Shown in pieces: positions 32,148-39,347 of a stretch of DNA of 51,461 bases. Numbering within the stretch: position 1 is the stretch's first letter; each line of letters opens with the position of its first letter. The stretch is from Pseudomonas palmensis (GTDB taxonomy: Bacteria > Pseudomonadota > Gammaproteobacteria > Pseudomonadales > Pseudomonadaceae): positions 1 through 51,461 of the forward strand of contig NZ_JAFKEC010000036.1 of NCBI RefSeq assembly GCF_017848315.1, given 5' to 3'. The translations under genes were made by a program, and so were the position numbers. The notes under the pieces were generated by a model that saw only the letters and a list, made by a program, of their open reading frames with translations, made no database searches and was not told the origin of the DNA.

Positions 32148-32570
32148 ATGACCAAGCTAACCAAGATTCGTATTGCCCTCACGCTCGGTGCGATCGTAGG
32201 AATCGCTCCTGTGACACTGATCTTCATATGGGGACTAATCTATTTGGTCATAGCCATCGTCTATACGGATAAGATTGCCTTGCCAGTGACGATAATCGCC
32301 ATCTCTGTACCGAGCCTATGGGGGTGCTGGAAATCCTATGCAGCCGCAATGGCGAGCAAGCCCAGGCACCCACGTGACTGGCGAGTTATCGCGTCAGTCA
32401 TTGTCGCCACTTTCTGGGCCTTCCCATGCAGCGCGGCAATGAGCTGGGATCTCACGATCCTATTCACCTTCCTCATGCCGGGATTGACTGCAGCGATCAT
32501 GCTCGCCGTGACCGAGTGCCGCGCTCGCAGGAATGGTCAGAACGGCAAGGTTACGGCGATACCCGATTGA
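32148..32570 (+). CDS. Multi-pass membrane protein (moron)
   Basis: Encodes 140 residues with four likely membrane helices (about 8-32, 40-60, 78-95 and 100-122) and a basic C-terminus. The ATG at 32148 is preceded by AGGGA. It lies on the plus strand, convergent with the holin-type gene, and their 3' ends overlap by 20 nt. Like the other plus-strand membrane gene at 30954 it is probably expressed independently of the late genes. The function is unknown. Confidence 0.6.
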   Translation: MTKLTKIRIALTLGAIVGIAPVTLIFIWGLIYLVIAIVYTDKIALPVTIIAISVPSLWGCWKSYAAAMASKPRHPRDWRVIASVIVATFWAFPCSAAMSWDLTILFTFLMPGLTAAIMLAVTECRARRNGQNGKVTAIPD

Positions 32571-32868
32571 GGGCCTCATCAGCCTTGTCGGCTGCCTTGG
32601 TCGCGGTAGTCGCCGCCTTGGTGGCCTTCTCGGCTGCCGTGCTGGTCTTCCGGGTCAGCTCATCCAGGCGATGGTCACGCTGCAGTGTGGCCTCGTCGTA
32701 GGCGGCACGGATCTCGGCGACCTGCTGGCGGTAGGAATCTGCCAGCGCCCACTGCCCGAGCTGGAAGCCGAAGAACACCCCGCCGGTGACCAGCAGCATC
32801 GCGATGAACCACACCTCCACCCGACGCCACCAATGGCGAGCCATGAATTGGATTGCGCACTTGTCCAT
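32551..32868 (-). CDS. Membrane-anchored coiled-coil protein, possible lysis gene
   Basis: Encodes 105 residues with one N-terminal membrane helix (VWFIAMLLVTGGVFFGFQLG) and a long Ala/Lys/Thr-rich coiled coil (about 45-100). It is the second gene after the pR'-like promoter, the position of lysis genes in lambda. It may be a holin partner or a second spanin-like protein. The real Rz/Rz1 pair lies at 5.5 kb, so its role is unclear. The start overlaps the previous stop by one base. Confidence 0.5.
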   Translation of the reverse strand: MDKCAIQFMARHWWRRVEVWFIAMLLVTGGVFFGFQLGQWALADSYRQQVAEIRAAYDEATLQRDHRLDELTRKTSTAAEKATKAATTATKAADKADEALNRVSP

Positions 32869-33239
32869 CAGGTAGTCCCTCCGAGCTTGATGCGCAGGCG
32901 GGCGATCTCGTCGCTCTGCAACGTCACCCGCTCTGTGAGGTTGGCAACCTGACTGGTCAGGGCTTCAATCTTCCCTTCCATGCGGCCGACGGTTGCGGCC
33001 AGGTCATTGCGCTCTTTGGCGAACTGGTCGGCGCGGGCCTCGGCAAGCTTGCGGGCCTCGCGCTCGGAGTCGAGGAGCTCATTCAGCCGGCGCACGGTGC
33101 CGATGTCGGCGTTATCCATGGCGCGGTCAGCGGCATCCTTGGAGAGGAACTTGCGCAGCCAGAGGAAGCCACCCAGCAATACAGTGCCCGTTCCGCCCAG
33201 CCAGGTAGCTGTGCCTGGGCCAAGGTCGGTTGGGTCCAT
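32868..33239 (-). CDS. Candidate holin (single membrane helix plus coiled coil)
   Basis: Encodes 123 residues. An N-terminal hydrophobic stretch (ATWLGGTGTVLLGGFLWLRKFL) is followed by a strongly charged coiled coil (about 45-115). It is the first gene downstream of the pR'/tR'-like elements, where lambda places holin gene S. No other gene near the endolysin looks like a holin. The assignment rests on position and topology. Confidence 0.5.
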   Translation of the reverse strand: MDPTDLGPGTATWLGGTGTVLLGGFLWLRKFLSKDAADRAMDNADIGTVRRLNELLDSEREARKLAEARADQFAKERNDLAATVGRMEGKIEALTSQVANLTERVTLQSDEIARLRIKLGGTT

Positions 33240-33287
33240 ATTTGCTCCGCCCCGTCCGGGACTCTTGAGGCCCTCTTTGCGGGCAAT

Positions 33288-33311
33288 AAAAAACCCGGCT
33301 CAGTGGCCGGG
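33288..33311 (-). terminator. tR'-like intrinsic terminator before the late genes
   Basis: Minus-strand CCCGGC pairs with GCCGGG around a 6-nt loop, followed by six T. On the plus strand it is followed by CTTTT, so it may work in both directions. It lies about 40 nt downstream of the predicted late-promoter start site, as tR' does in lambda. Confidence 0.75.
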
Positions 33312-33355
33312 CTTTTGTGGTCACTCCTAAACGCGCAGGAATGACAGGATGGGTG

Positions 33356-33385
33356 AATATTCGGCGAACCGGCAGGCCCTGTCAA
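33356..33385 (-). promoter_or_regulatory. pR'-like late promoter
   Basis: On the minus strand a perfect TTGACA (33385-33380) and AATATT (33361-33356) are separated by 18 nt. It starts right after the Q-position gene stop and fires towards the holin candidates and the whole late region, with an intrinsic terminator directly downstream. This is the layout of a Q-controlled promoter. Confidence 0.6.
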
Positions 33386-33391
33386 GGCCCT

Positions 33392-34063
33392 CTATGCAAC
33401 ATCTTGCTCATCGAAGAAAACGCCCTCCTTGGCCAGAATCTCCCCAGCCTCCAGAAGCGCCTGATTCACCAACGTATCCAGCCCCTTGAATATCTTCCTG
33501 CGCCAGTCGCGCCTGGTGCGCTCCGGCGTCCCGTCGACGTCCCAGGTGTTCATGTCGTAGTTATGGGCTGGCAGGATGATGACGCCTTCACATGGCGCCT
33601 CCTGACGCTGCTTGAGCTTGGCGTTGATAGCCTTCTGGGATTTCGCCACAGCCGCCTTTCTCCAGGCCGGAGCGTCTTCATCCACCTCAAGCGTTACCTT
33701 CTCCGCAGGAGCCCGTTCAGCGCCACCCAGCTGCGGATATGCCCACGCTGTAACTGCTTTGGTGAGGAACAGGCGCGGAGCAGGCGAAGACACGTGCGAT
33801 ACGATCCGCCCGATAGCGCCGACCTTCGATGCCATGTGCGTTGAGTAGCAAGCGTTCAAGACCATCCAGTGCTTAGGCTCCAGGCAAGAGTGAAGCCTGC
33901 CAAACACCCAGCAATCAGTGAGAAAAGCCGCCTCTTTACCCACGATCTCGCCTTTGAGCTTGCTGGCCTGGATTTTTGGCGTGTAGTCGCAGCCGCCGGC
34001 GCTATTGATCGTCTCGGATGCCAGTGCACGAATTACTGCGGAGATAACGTCGCGATAGATCAT
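33392..34063 (-). CDS. Q-position protein, candidate late antiterminator
   Basis: Encodes 223 residues. The central WVFGRLHSCLEPKHWMVLNACYSTH and AVTAWAYPQLGG stretches resemble proteins annotated as antitermination Q in pseudomonad phages, though I cannot verify this. It is the last gene of the early right operon after NinG, and is followed at once by a TTGACA promoter and an intrinsic terminator. The many terminators between late genes make an antiterminator necessary, which supports the role indirectly. Confidence 0.55.
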   Translation of the reverse strand: MIYRDVISAVIRALASETINSAGGCDYTPKIQASKLKGEIVGKEAAFLTDCWVFGRLHSCLEPKHWMVLNACYSTHMASKVGAIGRIVSHVSSPAPRLFLTKAVTAWAYPQLGGAERAPAEKVTLEVDEDAPAWRKAAVAKSQKAINAKLKQRQEAPCEGVIILPAHNYDMNTWDVDGTPERTRRDWRRKIFKGLDTLVNQALLEAGEILAKEGVFFDEQDVA

Positions 34064-34206
34064 TGCCCACCCCCTGCCCGCTTGGATTTCCTCAAAATGA
34101 ATTCTTCGTAGCTGCGCTTACGGGCGACTGCGGCGCCCCAAGCAATCACGGCGCCGGATGCCACAAGCATCACTGCCAGAATGAAAAACGCCAATGCTGT
34201 GGTCAT
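34060..34206 (-). CDS. 48-residue membrane protein
   Basis: A short gene: MTTALAFFILAVMLVASGAV... gives one N-terminal membrane helix (about 4-27) and a basic cytoplasmic tail (ARKRSYEEFILRKSKRAGG). A strong GGAGG ribosome site lies 8 nt before the ATG. Its start overlaps the NinG stop and its stop overlaps the next start, both by 4 nt. This tight fit argues that it is real. The function is unknown. Confidence 0.65.
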   Translation of the reverse strand: MTTALAFFILAVMLVASGAVIAWGAAVARKRSYEEFILRKSKRAGGGQ

Positions 34207-34802
34207 GCTGCAGCCTCCTTCAGCTGTTTGATCTTTGCCCGGTACTCGGCCTTGATGGCCTTGAGGTCGTCGATGGTGTACTTGCGGGCCTGATGAGGGC
34301 CTTCCAGCCAGGCCACCCGGTCAGCGCCGATGCGCTGAACCAGCCGGATGCGGTACTCGACCGCGTTGCCGGACAGGTTTCGATTGCACTTCACACACTG
34401 GCGGTGCACGTTGAGCGGCTCGAAGCGCAGTTCCGGGCACGCGCCCACCGACCGGTAATGCCCGGCGTCCCAGCGGCTGCCGGTGATCAGGTCGTGGTCG
34501 CTGGGGAGCGAGTCGCAGCTGATGCAGGGCAGGTGCTGGTCGCGCAGGCGGATGTAGGTGTTGAATTCGGCCTGGGCCTCGCGCATGTAGTCGCCGCGGC
34601 TCTTCAGCTTCTCCTTGCGCACCTTGACCTCGCGGCGCTCGCGCTGGTCGATGGCCTTGCGGGCCTTGTCACGGTTCACCGGCGCGATGGCCAGGCCGCA
34701 GGCTGGGCTGCAGACGGCCTGGCCCAGGCGGCGCGGTGGGAAGCTGGCACCGCACGCAGGGTTCTTGCACTTCTTCGGGCGCGGTTGTTTGGTCGCAAGC
34801 AT
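34203..34802 (-). CDS. ninG: NinG-like recombination protein (Rap)
   Basis: Encodes 199 residues. The N-terminal zinc finger (CKNPACGASF, VCSPACG), the charged helix (KEKLKSRGDYMREAQAEFNTYIRLRD) and the HNH-like core (CISCDS, WDAGHYRSVGACPELRFEPLNVHRQCVKCNRNLSGN) match NinG/Rap of lambda, a Holliday-junction/D-loop endonuclease that aids phage recombination. It lies in lambda order between NinB and Q. The start at 34802 is chosen; the longer frame runs into the NinB gene. Confidence 0.9.
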   Translation of the reverse strand: MLATKQPRPKKCKNPACGASFPPRRLGQAVCSPACGLAIAPVNRDKARKAIDQRERREVKVRKEKLKSRGDYMREAQAEFNTYIRLRDQHLPCISCDSLPSDHDLITGSRWDAGHYRSVGACPELRFEPLNVHRQCVKCNRNLSGNAVEYRIRLVQRIGADRVAWLEGPHQARKYTIDDLKAIKAEYRAKIKQLKEAAA

Positions 34803-35218
34803 CAGTAACGCCCCTCCCACAGATCCTTCTGGCTCCAGCGCACCTGGTGCTCGGCGCCGAAAGCCTGGATCCACTCCAGAAGACTCGCGCACTGCTTCAC
34901 GCTGAGCTGGCTGGTGCGCTCGTACACGACGTCGAAGCCGTTACCGTCTACCGCTGGTATCAGTTGGGGCTGCTCGCCCGCCTCACGCAGCCAGGCGGCA
35001 GTCAGGAGTCGCTTCCAGATCAGAACGTCCCACTTCTTGCCGGCGTGCTCGACCTGCTTGGCGATATCGCTCAGGCAGGCGTGGAGCTTCTTGTTCTGCT
35101 CGCCGCTGCGGTCCTGATCCTTGATGACGATCTTCTTGGGCCGGGTGAAGTCCTGGGCCTGCAGGTGGCCCAGCAGACGATTGACGTCCGCCATGCTGTG
35201 CATCACGAAGTCAGTCAC
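34802..35218 (-). CDS. ninB: NinB-like recombination protein
   Basis: Encodes 138 residues from a GTG with GAGG 6 nt upstream; an ATG at 35203 is possible. KIVIKDQDRSGEQNKKLHACLSDIAKQVEHAGKKWD, LLTAAWLREAG and LLEWIQAFGAEHQVRWS match NinB of lambda, a single-strand DNA-binding helper of Red-type and RecF-pathway recombination. It overlaps its neighbours on both sides. Confidence 0.85.
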   Translation of the reverse strand: MTDFVMHSMADVNRLLGHLQAQDFTRPKKIVIKDQDRSGEQNKKLHACLSDIAKQVEHAGKKWDVLIWKRLLTAAWLREAGEQPQLIPAVDGNGFDVVYERTSQLSVKQCASLLEWIQAFGAEHQVRWSQKDLWEGRY

Positions 35219-35402
35219 TGAACACCTCAATGCCCCTTTCCAGGTGCCGGTCATGCCATACAAGGCCGAATGTCTTGGCGGCCAGCGCCCGGCGTCGCAC
35301 TTCGGCGTCACCGTGCCGTTTGAATAGATCCCAGGTGACGTACCATTGCTCAAGGGAGGAAAGCGCTATCTGAATGATCCAGTCCATCCGCTCCTTGGTC
35401 AT
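35211..35402 (-). CDS. Small phage hypothetical protein
   Basis: Encodes 63 helical residues rich in Trp and Arg (MDWIIQIALSSLEQWYVTWDLFKRHG). It overlaps both neighbours by 4-8 nt in the nin-like block. No family is recognised. Confidence 0.5.
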   Translation of the reverse strand: MTKERMDWIIQIALSSLEQWYVTWDLFKRHGDAEVRRRALAAKTFGLVWHDRHLERGIEVFSD

Positions 35403-35800
35403 GGCGCCACCTTCAGGCCCTGGGCCTCGATCGCTTCCTTGGCCTCAACTCTGCGGCACAGCCCGAATATCTCGTCCGCATCCTCAACGTCGCTCATGCT
35501 CGGGACGAATTCATGATGGCGGTGCGAGTCATACGCTCCCTCGAAACCAACTACCTTGGGCAGCTCCACCACCACAGCAGCGCGGGATGCCTGCCAGGCC
35601 CACCAGGCCATCTCTACCCAATACGTGTCGTACATGCCGCGACTTCGGCAGTGCAGCTTGTATGCAGTGGGCGGCTCATCAAAGTCGCCGTCACGCTTGA
35701 GCATGTGCTCAGCTGTGGATCGGTAGTCTTCGCCAAAGGCGCCCACTTGCCGATCCACGAATGCTGCCTCGAACTGCTCGCGCATATTGTTGGTGTCCAT
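35399..35800 (-). CDS. Phage hypothetical protein
   Basis: Encodes 133 residues. A repeated aromatic centre (MYDTYWVEMAWWAWQASRAAVVVELP) is typical of small phage proteins of the Lar/DUF551-like context, but I cannot name the family. The ATG at 35800 has AGGAGAAG upstream. It is coupled to both neighbours by short overlaps. Confidence 0.5.
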   Translation of the reverse strand: MDTNNMREQFEAAFVDRQVGAFGEDYRSTAEHMLKRDGDFDEPPTAYKLHCRSRGMYDTYWVEMAWWAWQASRAAVVVELPKVVGFEGAYDSHRHHEFVPSMSDVEDADEIFGLCRRVEAKEAIEAQGLKVAP

Positions 35801-36015
35801 CAGTGCTTCTCCTGCGAGCGCGGGCGTCCTACAAGGGACGACCGCCAATGACGAGAGGGCTTCGCCTCAACGCTGGGCTCTATTTCGCAGCCGCCGGATA
35901 GCCATGAGCAGGCACCAACCTTCGGCATCTTCTCGTACCACCACCATTGGCCATTAGCGTCCTGAGCTACCCAGTTCATGTTTTCCGGGGCATCACTCCA
36001 ATCTGGCTTACTCAC
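35800..36015 (-). CDS. Small phage hypothetical protein
   Basis: Encodes 71 residues from a GTG overlapping the P-like gene stop. The stretch WVAQDANGQWWWYEKMP is a motif found in small phage proteins of unknown role. The C-terminal third is basic. Unrecognised beyond that. Confidence 0.5.
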   Translation of the reverse strand: MSKPDWSDAPENMNWVAQDANGQWWWYEKMPKVGACSWLSGGCEIEPSVEAKPSRHWRSSLVGRPRSQEKH

Positions 36016-36737
36016 ACCCCCTCCCCGGCCGGCTGCCCGGCGCGCTTGATGTTCAACTTGGCCATCAGCTGCGCACGGCAGGCTGCGGCTGTGGTTGGGA
36101 TCTGCTGGATCTCCAGCAGGCGGGCCTGCTTCTGCCTTGCATGCTCTTCGGCAAGCTCGGCGGCGCTCTTCTGGCTGTCGTGGCCGATGCCGGTGGCGAT
36201 CTTGCCGTCGAGTGCTTGGCCGTCCTGGGCGCGGCGCAGGACGATCTGGTAGGCCCGGTCGAAGCGCGCTTGCAGCCCCTTGTCGCTTTGCTGGGCGGCG
36301 CGCAGATCGAACAGGCCGGTGGCCACAGCGGCGATCTTCACGCCCTCGTGGCTGTAGATGCCCATCAGCGCCTCAATCCATGCATCAGCAGGTGCAGGCA
36401 TGCCGAAATCCTCAGGCGTCGGCTGGCACATGGCGATGAACTCGCCCACGCTCGGTGCGAAAGGCTTCTTGAGCTTGCGGCACTTCTCGATGCCAAACTC
36501 GATCTGCTCGATGGTGCGGATGCCTTGGGCGGCGAACTCCTTGATCCATTCTTCCTTGGCGGCCGCCAGAGCCTCTGTGGATGGCCAGGCTTGGCGCCAA
36601 GCAGGGAAGATGCCCCGGAGTCGCCTGAACAGGCCGTTAACCACCTCAGCGGTCTCCAGAGAGACCACAACGGGGCCGCCGTGCAGCTCTGGCGGACGGT
36701 TCTGCATGACCGCCATCAGTTGGTTTGCTGATTTCAT
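36012..36737 (-). CDS. Replication protein P-like (helicase loader)
   Basis: Encodes 241 residues. LFRRLRGIFPAWRQAWPSTEALAAAKEEWIKEFAAQGI, IEQIEFGIEKCRKLKKPFAPSVGEFIAMCQPTPEDFGMP and the helical C-terminus are characteristic of the phage replication protein P family. P brings the host DnaB helicase to the O-bound origin. It follows the O-like gene with a 4-nt overlap, as in lambda. Confidence 0.85.
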   Translation of the reverse strand: MKSANQLMAVMQNRPPELHGGPVVVSLETAEVVNGLFRRLRGIFPAWRQAWPSTEALAAAKEEWIKEFAAQGIRTIEQIEFGIEKCRKLKKPFAPSVGEFIAMCQPTPEDFGMPAPADAWIEALMGIYSHEGVKIAAVATGLFDLRAAQQSDKGLQARFDRAYQIVLRRAQDGQALDGKIATGIGHDSQKSAAELAEEHARQKQARLLEIQQIPTTAAACRAQLMAKLNIKRAGQPAGEGV

Positions 36738-37522
36738 GTGCGCACCATCAGCCCTTCGGCCCAGGTTGAGTCGTTGAAGTCAGGTTCGGATACTGGCCGG
36801 AGGCCCTGCGCCCCGGCGCCCGGCAGAACCTTCTCCGGGAACAGGCCAGTCCAGCCGTTGCTGATCGACTGGTTGATCACGGCGTCGGGTGCGGGGTGGC
36901 CGGCCAGGGTCTTGGCTTGGCGGTCACAGGTGGTCTTGGTCAGGCGCTTGCCGATCTCGCGACGGTGCTGGCACCAGTCCGCCCAAACGGAGGCGCTGAC
37001 GTTGTCCGGCTTCGCAGTCAACGGGTCGAACTTGGGAGCCTTCTTCGAAGCCGCAGGAGCGTCAGCGACTGGCCCCTTCGGTTCTTTGATGGTTCCTTGA
37101 TGGTTAATTGATGGATTGGGTGCAGCTCCTGCACCCCGTTCTGTCGTGGTTTGCACCCCGTTCTGTCGTGAGCTGCACCCCGCTGCGTCGTCATTTGCAC
37201 CCCGTTCGGAACCGGGTGCAGCTGTTGCACCCCGTTCTACGCACAGGTCGTAAACGGTCGGGCGCCGGTCGTGACGGTCGATATAGGCGCCGGCAATGGC
37301 CTGATTTCCAAGGCGAATCACCCCGATCTCCAGCAGGTGGTCGAGCTTGTACTTCACCGTGCGGATGGACAGGCCGGTGTCATCGCTGATGCTCGCGGAG
37401 GACGGAAAAGCCCCTCGGCCGTTCTTGTCGGCGTAGTTGGCCAGGACCAGAAGCACGTATCGCGCAGTGGCGTCTACGATGTCGCGCTGCTCCAGGGCCC
37501 AAGACATGGATTGAACGCTCAC
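36734..37522 (-). CDS. Replication initiator, O-like, containing the origin iterons
   Basis: Encodes 262 residues. Residues 1-85 form a winged helix domain (YVLLVLANYADKNGRGAFPSSASISDDTGLSIRTVKYKLDHLLEIGVI) of the helix-turn-helix type found in phage O-like initiators. The middle (about 90-150) is low-complexity and is encoded by the iteron array, so protein and DNA repeats overlap. The C-terminal half (KFDPLTAKPDNVSASVWADWCQHRREIGKRLTKTTCDRQ) would bind the P-like partner. The GTG start at 37522 overlaps the previous stop as GTGA. Confidence 0.75.
   Translation of the reverse strand: MSVQSMSWALEQRDIVDATARYVLLVLANYADKNGRGAFPSSASISDDTGLSIRTVKYKLDHLLEIGVIRLGNQAIAGAYIDRHDRRPTVYDLCVERGATAAPGSERGANDDAAGCSSRQNGVQTTTERGAGAAPNPSINHQGTIKEPKGPVADAPAASKKAPKFDPLTAKPDNVSASVWADWCQHRREIGKRLTKTTCDRQAKTLAGHPAPDAVINQSISNGWTGLFPEKVLPGAGAQGLRPVSEPDFNDSTWAEGLMVRT
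37086..37114. repeat. Three TTGATGG repeats, candidate DNA-unwinding element
   Basis: TTGATGG starts at 37086, 37097 and 37108, an 11-bp period matching one helical turn, in the most AT-rich part of the O-like gene. It lies 15 bp from the iterons, as the AT-rich unwinding element does beside lambda ori iterons. The role is inferred from position. Confidence 0.55.
37130..37244. other. ori: Phage replication origin: five iterons inside the O-like gene
   Basis: Five direct copies of a 19-bp element (consensus TGCACCCCGTTCTGTCGTG) begin at 37130, 37152, 37174, 37196 and 37226. Copies 1 and 2 are identical, and the others keep at least the core TGCACCCCG. The first four have a strict 22-bp period, about two helical turns, so initiator molecules would load on one face of the DNA. 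Iterons inside the initiator gene with an AT-rich flank are the lambda-type origin layout. Confidence 0.8.
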
Positions 37523-37941
37523 TTGGCACGCTCCAGGGACGCAGCTTCCCTCTGTTGGCACACCAGCATGAGGGCCGCATTCCGCTCTTCACGTGCTGTC
37601 TTCCCACGTCGCCGCATACCGACGACATGCCGGTACGCTCGGAACTTAAGGCCGGTGCCAGATGGCATGTCGTGCGCAGCCTCCTGCAGATCGCAGCAGA
37701 CATCGCCGTAGCAGAAGGCTCCCCACTCGCTCTCACGGAAATCGGTCGAACTGAGATCGTTGACGTAGAAGTCACGCGCTGCTTCGCAGTGGCCGCAGGT
37801 TTTGTAGGTTGACACGTCGCCCTCCCATAGCCCCGAGACGTATTCGTAGCGCTCCCCTGGCTCGATGTGGCCATGGCATTCGGTGCAGGTGTGACGCTTG
37901 CGCGCAACGCGGTGCGCTTCGGTGTGGAATGCGGGAGTCAT
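37519..37941 (-). CDS. Cysteine-rich phage protein (putative zinc-binding)
   Basis: Encodes 140 residues. HTCTECHGHIEPGERYEYVSGLWEGDV and TCGHCEAARDFY supply two CxxC pairs, and CYGDVCCDLQEAA more cysteines, so one or two zinc sites are likely. It lies between the antirepressor and the O-like gene and overlaps both by 4 nt. It is of a type widespread in pseudomonad phages, but its function is unknown. Confidence 0.6.
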   Translation of the reverse strand: MTPAFHTEAHRVARKRHTCTECHGHIEPGERYEYVSGLWEGDVSTYKTCGHCEAARDFYVNDLSSTDFRESEWGAFCYGDVCCDLQEAAHDMPSGTGLKFRAYRHVVGMRRRGKTAREERNAALMLVCQQREAASLERAK

Positions 37942-38795
37942 GCTGCACCCCGCACAGCCTTGTCGTGGGTGTGCAGGCCGTCCCAGTTCTTCTTCATGGG
38001 CAGATGGCCGGCCAGGTACAGCTCGTACAGGCGAACGGCGCCCTTGCGCAGCAGGATCGGCGTGAAGCTGATGAAGGGCTCCCTGCCGTGCGGGGTGATC
38101 TCCTGCTGATGCTCGGTCATGTACTTGTCGCGGGCGTACGAGCCGACGCGCCAGCGGGTGCTGGTCTTGCTCTCGTTGTAGAGCCAGCTGCGGCCTTCCA
38201 GGTAGTGGCCGATCTGCATGACGTTGACCCCATTGAGGCCCTTGCAGAACTGGGTGGCGGTCATGCCCTCCTTGAACAGGTTCTCCAAGTGGTCGATCTT
38301 CTTGGCCTGGGCCTCGACCTGTACCGTGAGCAGCACGCGGGCTTTCTCCGACTCCAGGGCCATCTGGAGGATTTCCAGCTTGCTGAGGTCGGCGGGCTGG
38401 GCCGGCGTGCTATACCCACCGGTTTTGCGAATGCTAGGCAGAACTTCGCCCACCACCCATTCCTCGAAGCGTTCGGCTTGAGGCATCTTGGAGCGCATGA
38501 CCAGCCGGTAAACGTCGCGTTCAGGGATGATGTTTGCCGAAGGCCCAAGGGTGAACGAATCGTTCACCCCTACTGGACGCGGGCTTTTGCAGTGGTCGCG
38601 CACTGCTTTCTGTGGGTTGGAGTAGCCCAGGCCTTCCGCCACATCCCTGGCAGAGAACCAAGGCTCTCCTTCGATGAGTACGACGCGAACTTCGAACCCT
38701 TCGAAATTGAACAGGTTGACTGTGCGCGCCACGAAATTGTGGCTCGCATTTTGTGGCGCGAGGGCCACGGTATTGATTTGGCTACCAAGGTGCAT
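37938..38795 (-). CDS. BRO-N / KilAC-type antirepressor
   Basis: Encodes 285 residues. LFNFEGFEVRVVLIEGEPWFSARDVAEGLGYSNPQKAVRDHCK is a BRO N-terminal DNA-binding domain (about 27-70, continuing to SIRKTGGY). The C-terminal part (MTATQFCKGLNGVNVMQIGHYLEGRSWLYN, ITPHGREPFISFTP) resembles the KilAC domain of phage antirepressors. Such proteins can inactivate a lysogenic repressor or reprogram expression. The gene belongs to the early right operon after cro and the small regulators. Confidence 0.8.
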   Translation of the reverse strand: MHLGSQINTVALAPQNASHNFVARTVNLFNFEGFEVRVVLIEGEPWFSARDVAEGLGYSNPQKAVRDHCKSPRPVGVNDSFTLGPSANIIPERDVYRLVMRSKMPQAERFEEWVVGEVLPSIRKTGGYSTPAQPADLSKLEILQMALESEKARVLLTVQVEAQAKKIDHLENLFKEGMTATQFCKGLNGVNVMQIGHYLEGRSWLYNESKTSTRWRVGSYARDKYMTEHQQEITPHGREPFISFTPILLRKGAVRLYELYLAGHLPMKKNWDGLHTHDKAVRGAA

Positions 38796-38835
38796 ATATG
38801 ATTGCCTCGCACATGTGTTACGAATGCAGTACAAG

Positions 38836-38861
38836 AAGCCGGTCTAGCCACCGGCTTTTTT
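38836..38861. terminator. Hairpin between the small regulators and the antirepressor
   Basis: AAGCCGGT (38836-38843) pairs with ACCGGCTT (38850-38857), followed by TTTT on the plus strand. On the minus strand the run is CTTGT, so termination in the direction of the operon would be partial, like tR1 of lambda. The rest of the 38796-38924 gap shows no gene. Confidence 0.5.
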
Positions 38862-38924
38862 GCGTCTGCAGTTTGGGTTTTGGTGTTTTCAACGGCAGTT
38901 CCTCATGAGTCCCTCAGGGGCTTA

Positions 38925-39110
38925 TTAGCCCTTGCGAAACGACCGAACATTGCTTCGGCCAGGCTCTGTTCTCGTCATCCGGTTGAGAGCCTCATTGATG
39001 ATTTGTGCCGCCAGTTGCTCAGGGGTTAAGCCCTTCTGCCTGGCGAGATACGCCAGATCCGAATTGCCCTTCCCGTCGAGCTGGACTCCCAGCTCTTTGC
39101 TTTCTGGCAC
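38925..39110 (-). CDS. Small phage regulatory-type protein
   Basis: Encodes 61 residues (ELGVQLDGKGNSDLAYLARQKGLTPEQLAAQIINEALNRM). A short strand followed by two helices suggests a ribbon-helix-helix fold, as in Arc-type regulators, but this is only a visual call. The GTG has a strong GAGGAGG ribosome site. It is third in the cro operon. Confidence 0.5.
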   Translation of the reverse strand: MPESKELGVQLDGKGNSDLAYLARQKGLTPEQLAAQIINEALNRMTRTEPGRSNVRSFRKG

Positions 39111-39128
39111 AGGGCCTCCTCGGCCACT

Positions 39129-39320
39129 TCAGGCCACGTCAGTCTTCGCGTTAAGCTCTTGCATCATCTGGTCGAGCCCGCGCTCCAGGATTTCCCGTGC
39201 GAGCACAGCTTTCTGGGTCCGCTTAAACCTGGCCATAGCGGTCAGGAGGTCATCAGCCGCCTCATCGAGACGAACCTTGGTGGGTTTGTCGTGCAAGTGG
39301 TCGGGTTCGAAGTACGACAT
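39129..39320 (-). CDS. Small ribbon-helix-helix-like protein
   Basis: Encodes 63 residues. TKVRLDEAADDLLTAMARFKRTQKAVLAREILERGLDQM has the strand-helix-helix layout of ribbon-helix-helix DNA-binding proteins. It follows cro in the early right operon and may regulate early or lysogenic promoters in a CII-like slot. The function is inferred. Confidence 0.55.
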   Translation of the reverse strand: MSYFEPDHLHDKPTKVRLDEAADDLLTAMARFKRTQKAVLAREILERGLDQMMQELNAKTDVA

Positions 39321-39347
39321 CAGGGGTACCTTTGCGATGTGAATTGG

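Noticed and set aside
37130..37244. A CRISPR array
   Set aside because: The repeats are 19 bp with 3-bp or 11-bp gaps, too short for spacers, no cas genes are near, and they lie in a replication gene.
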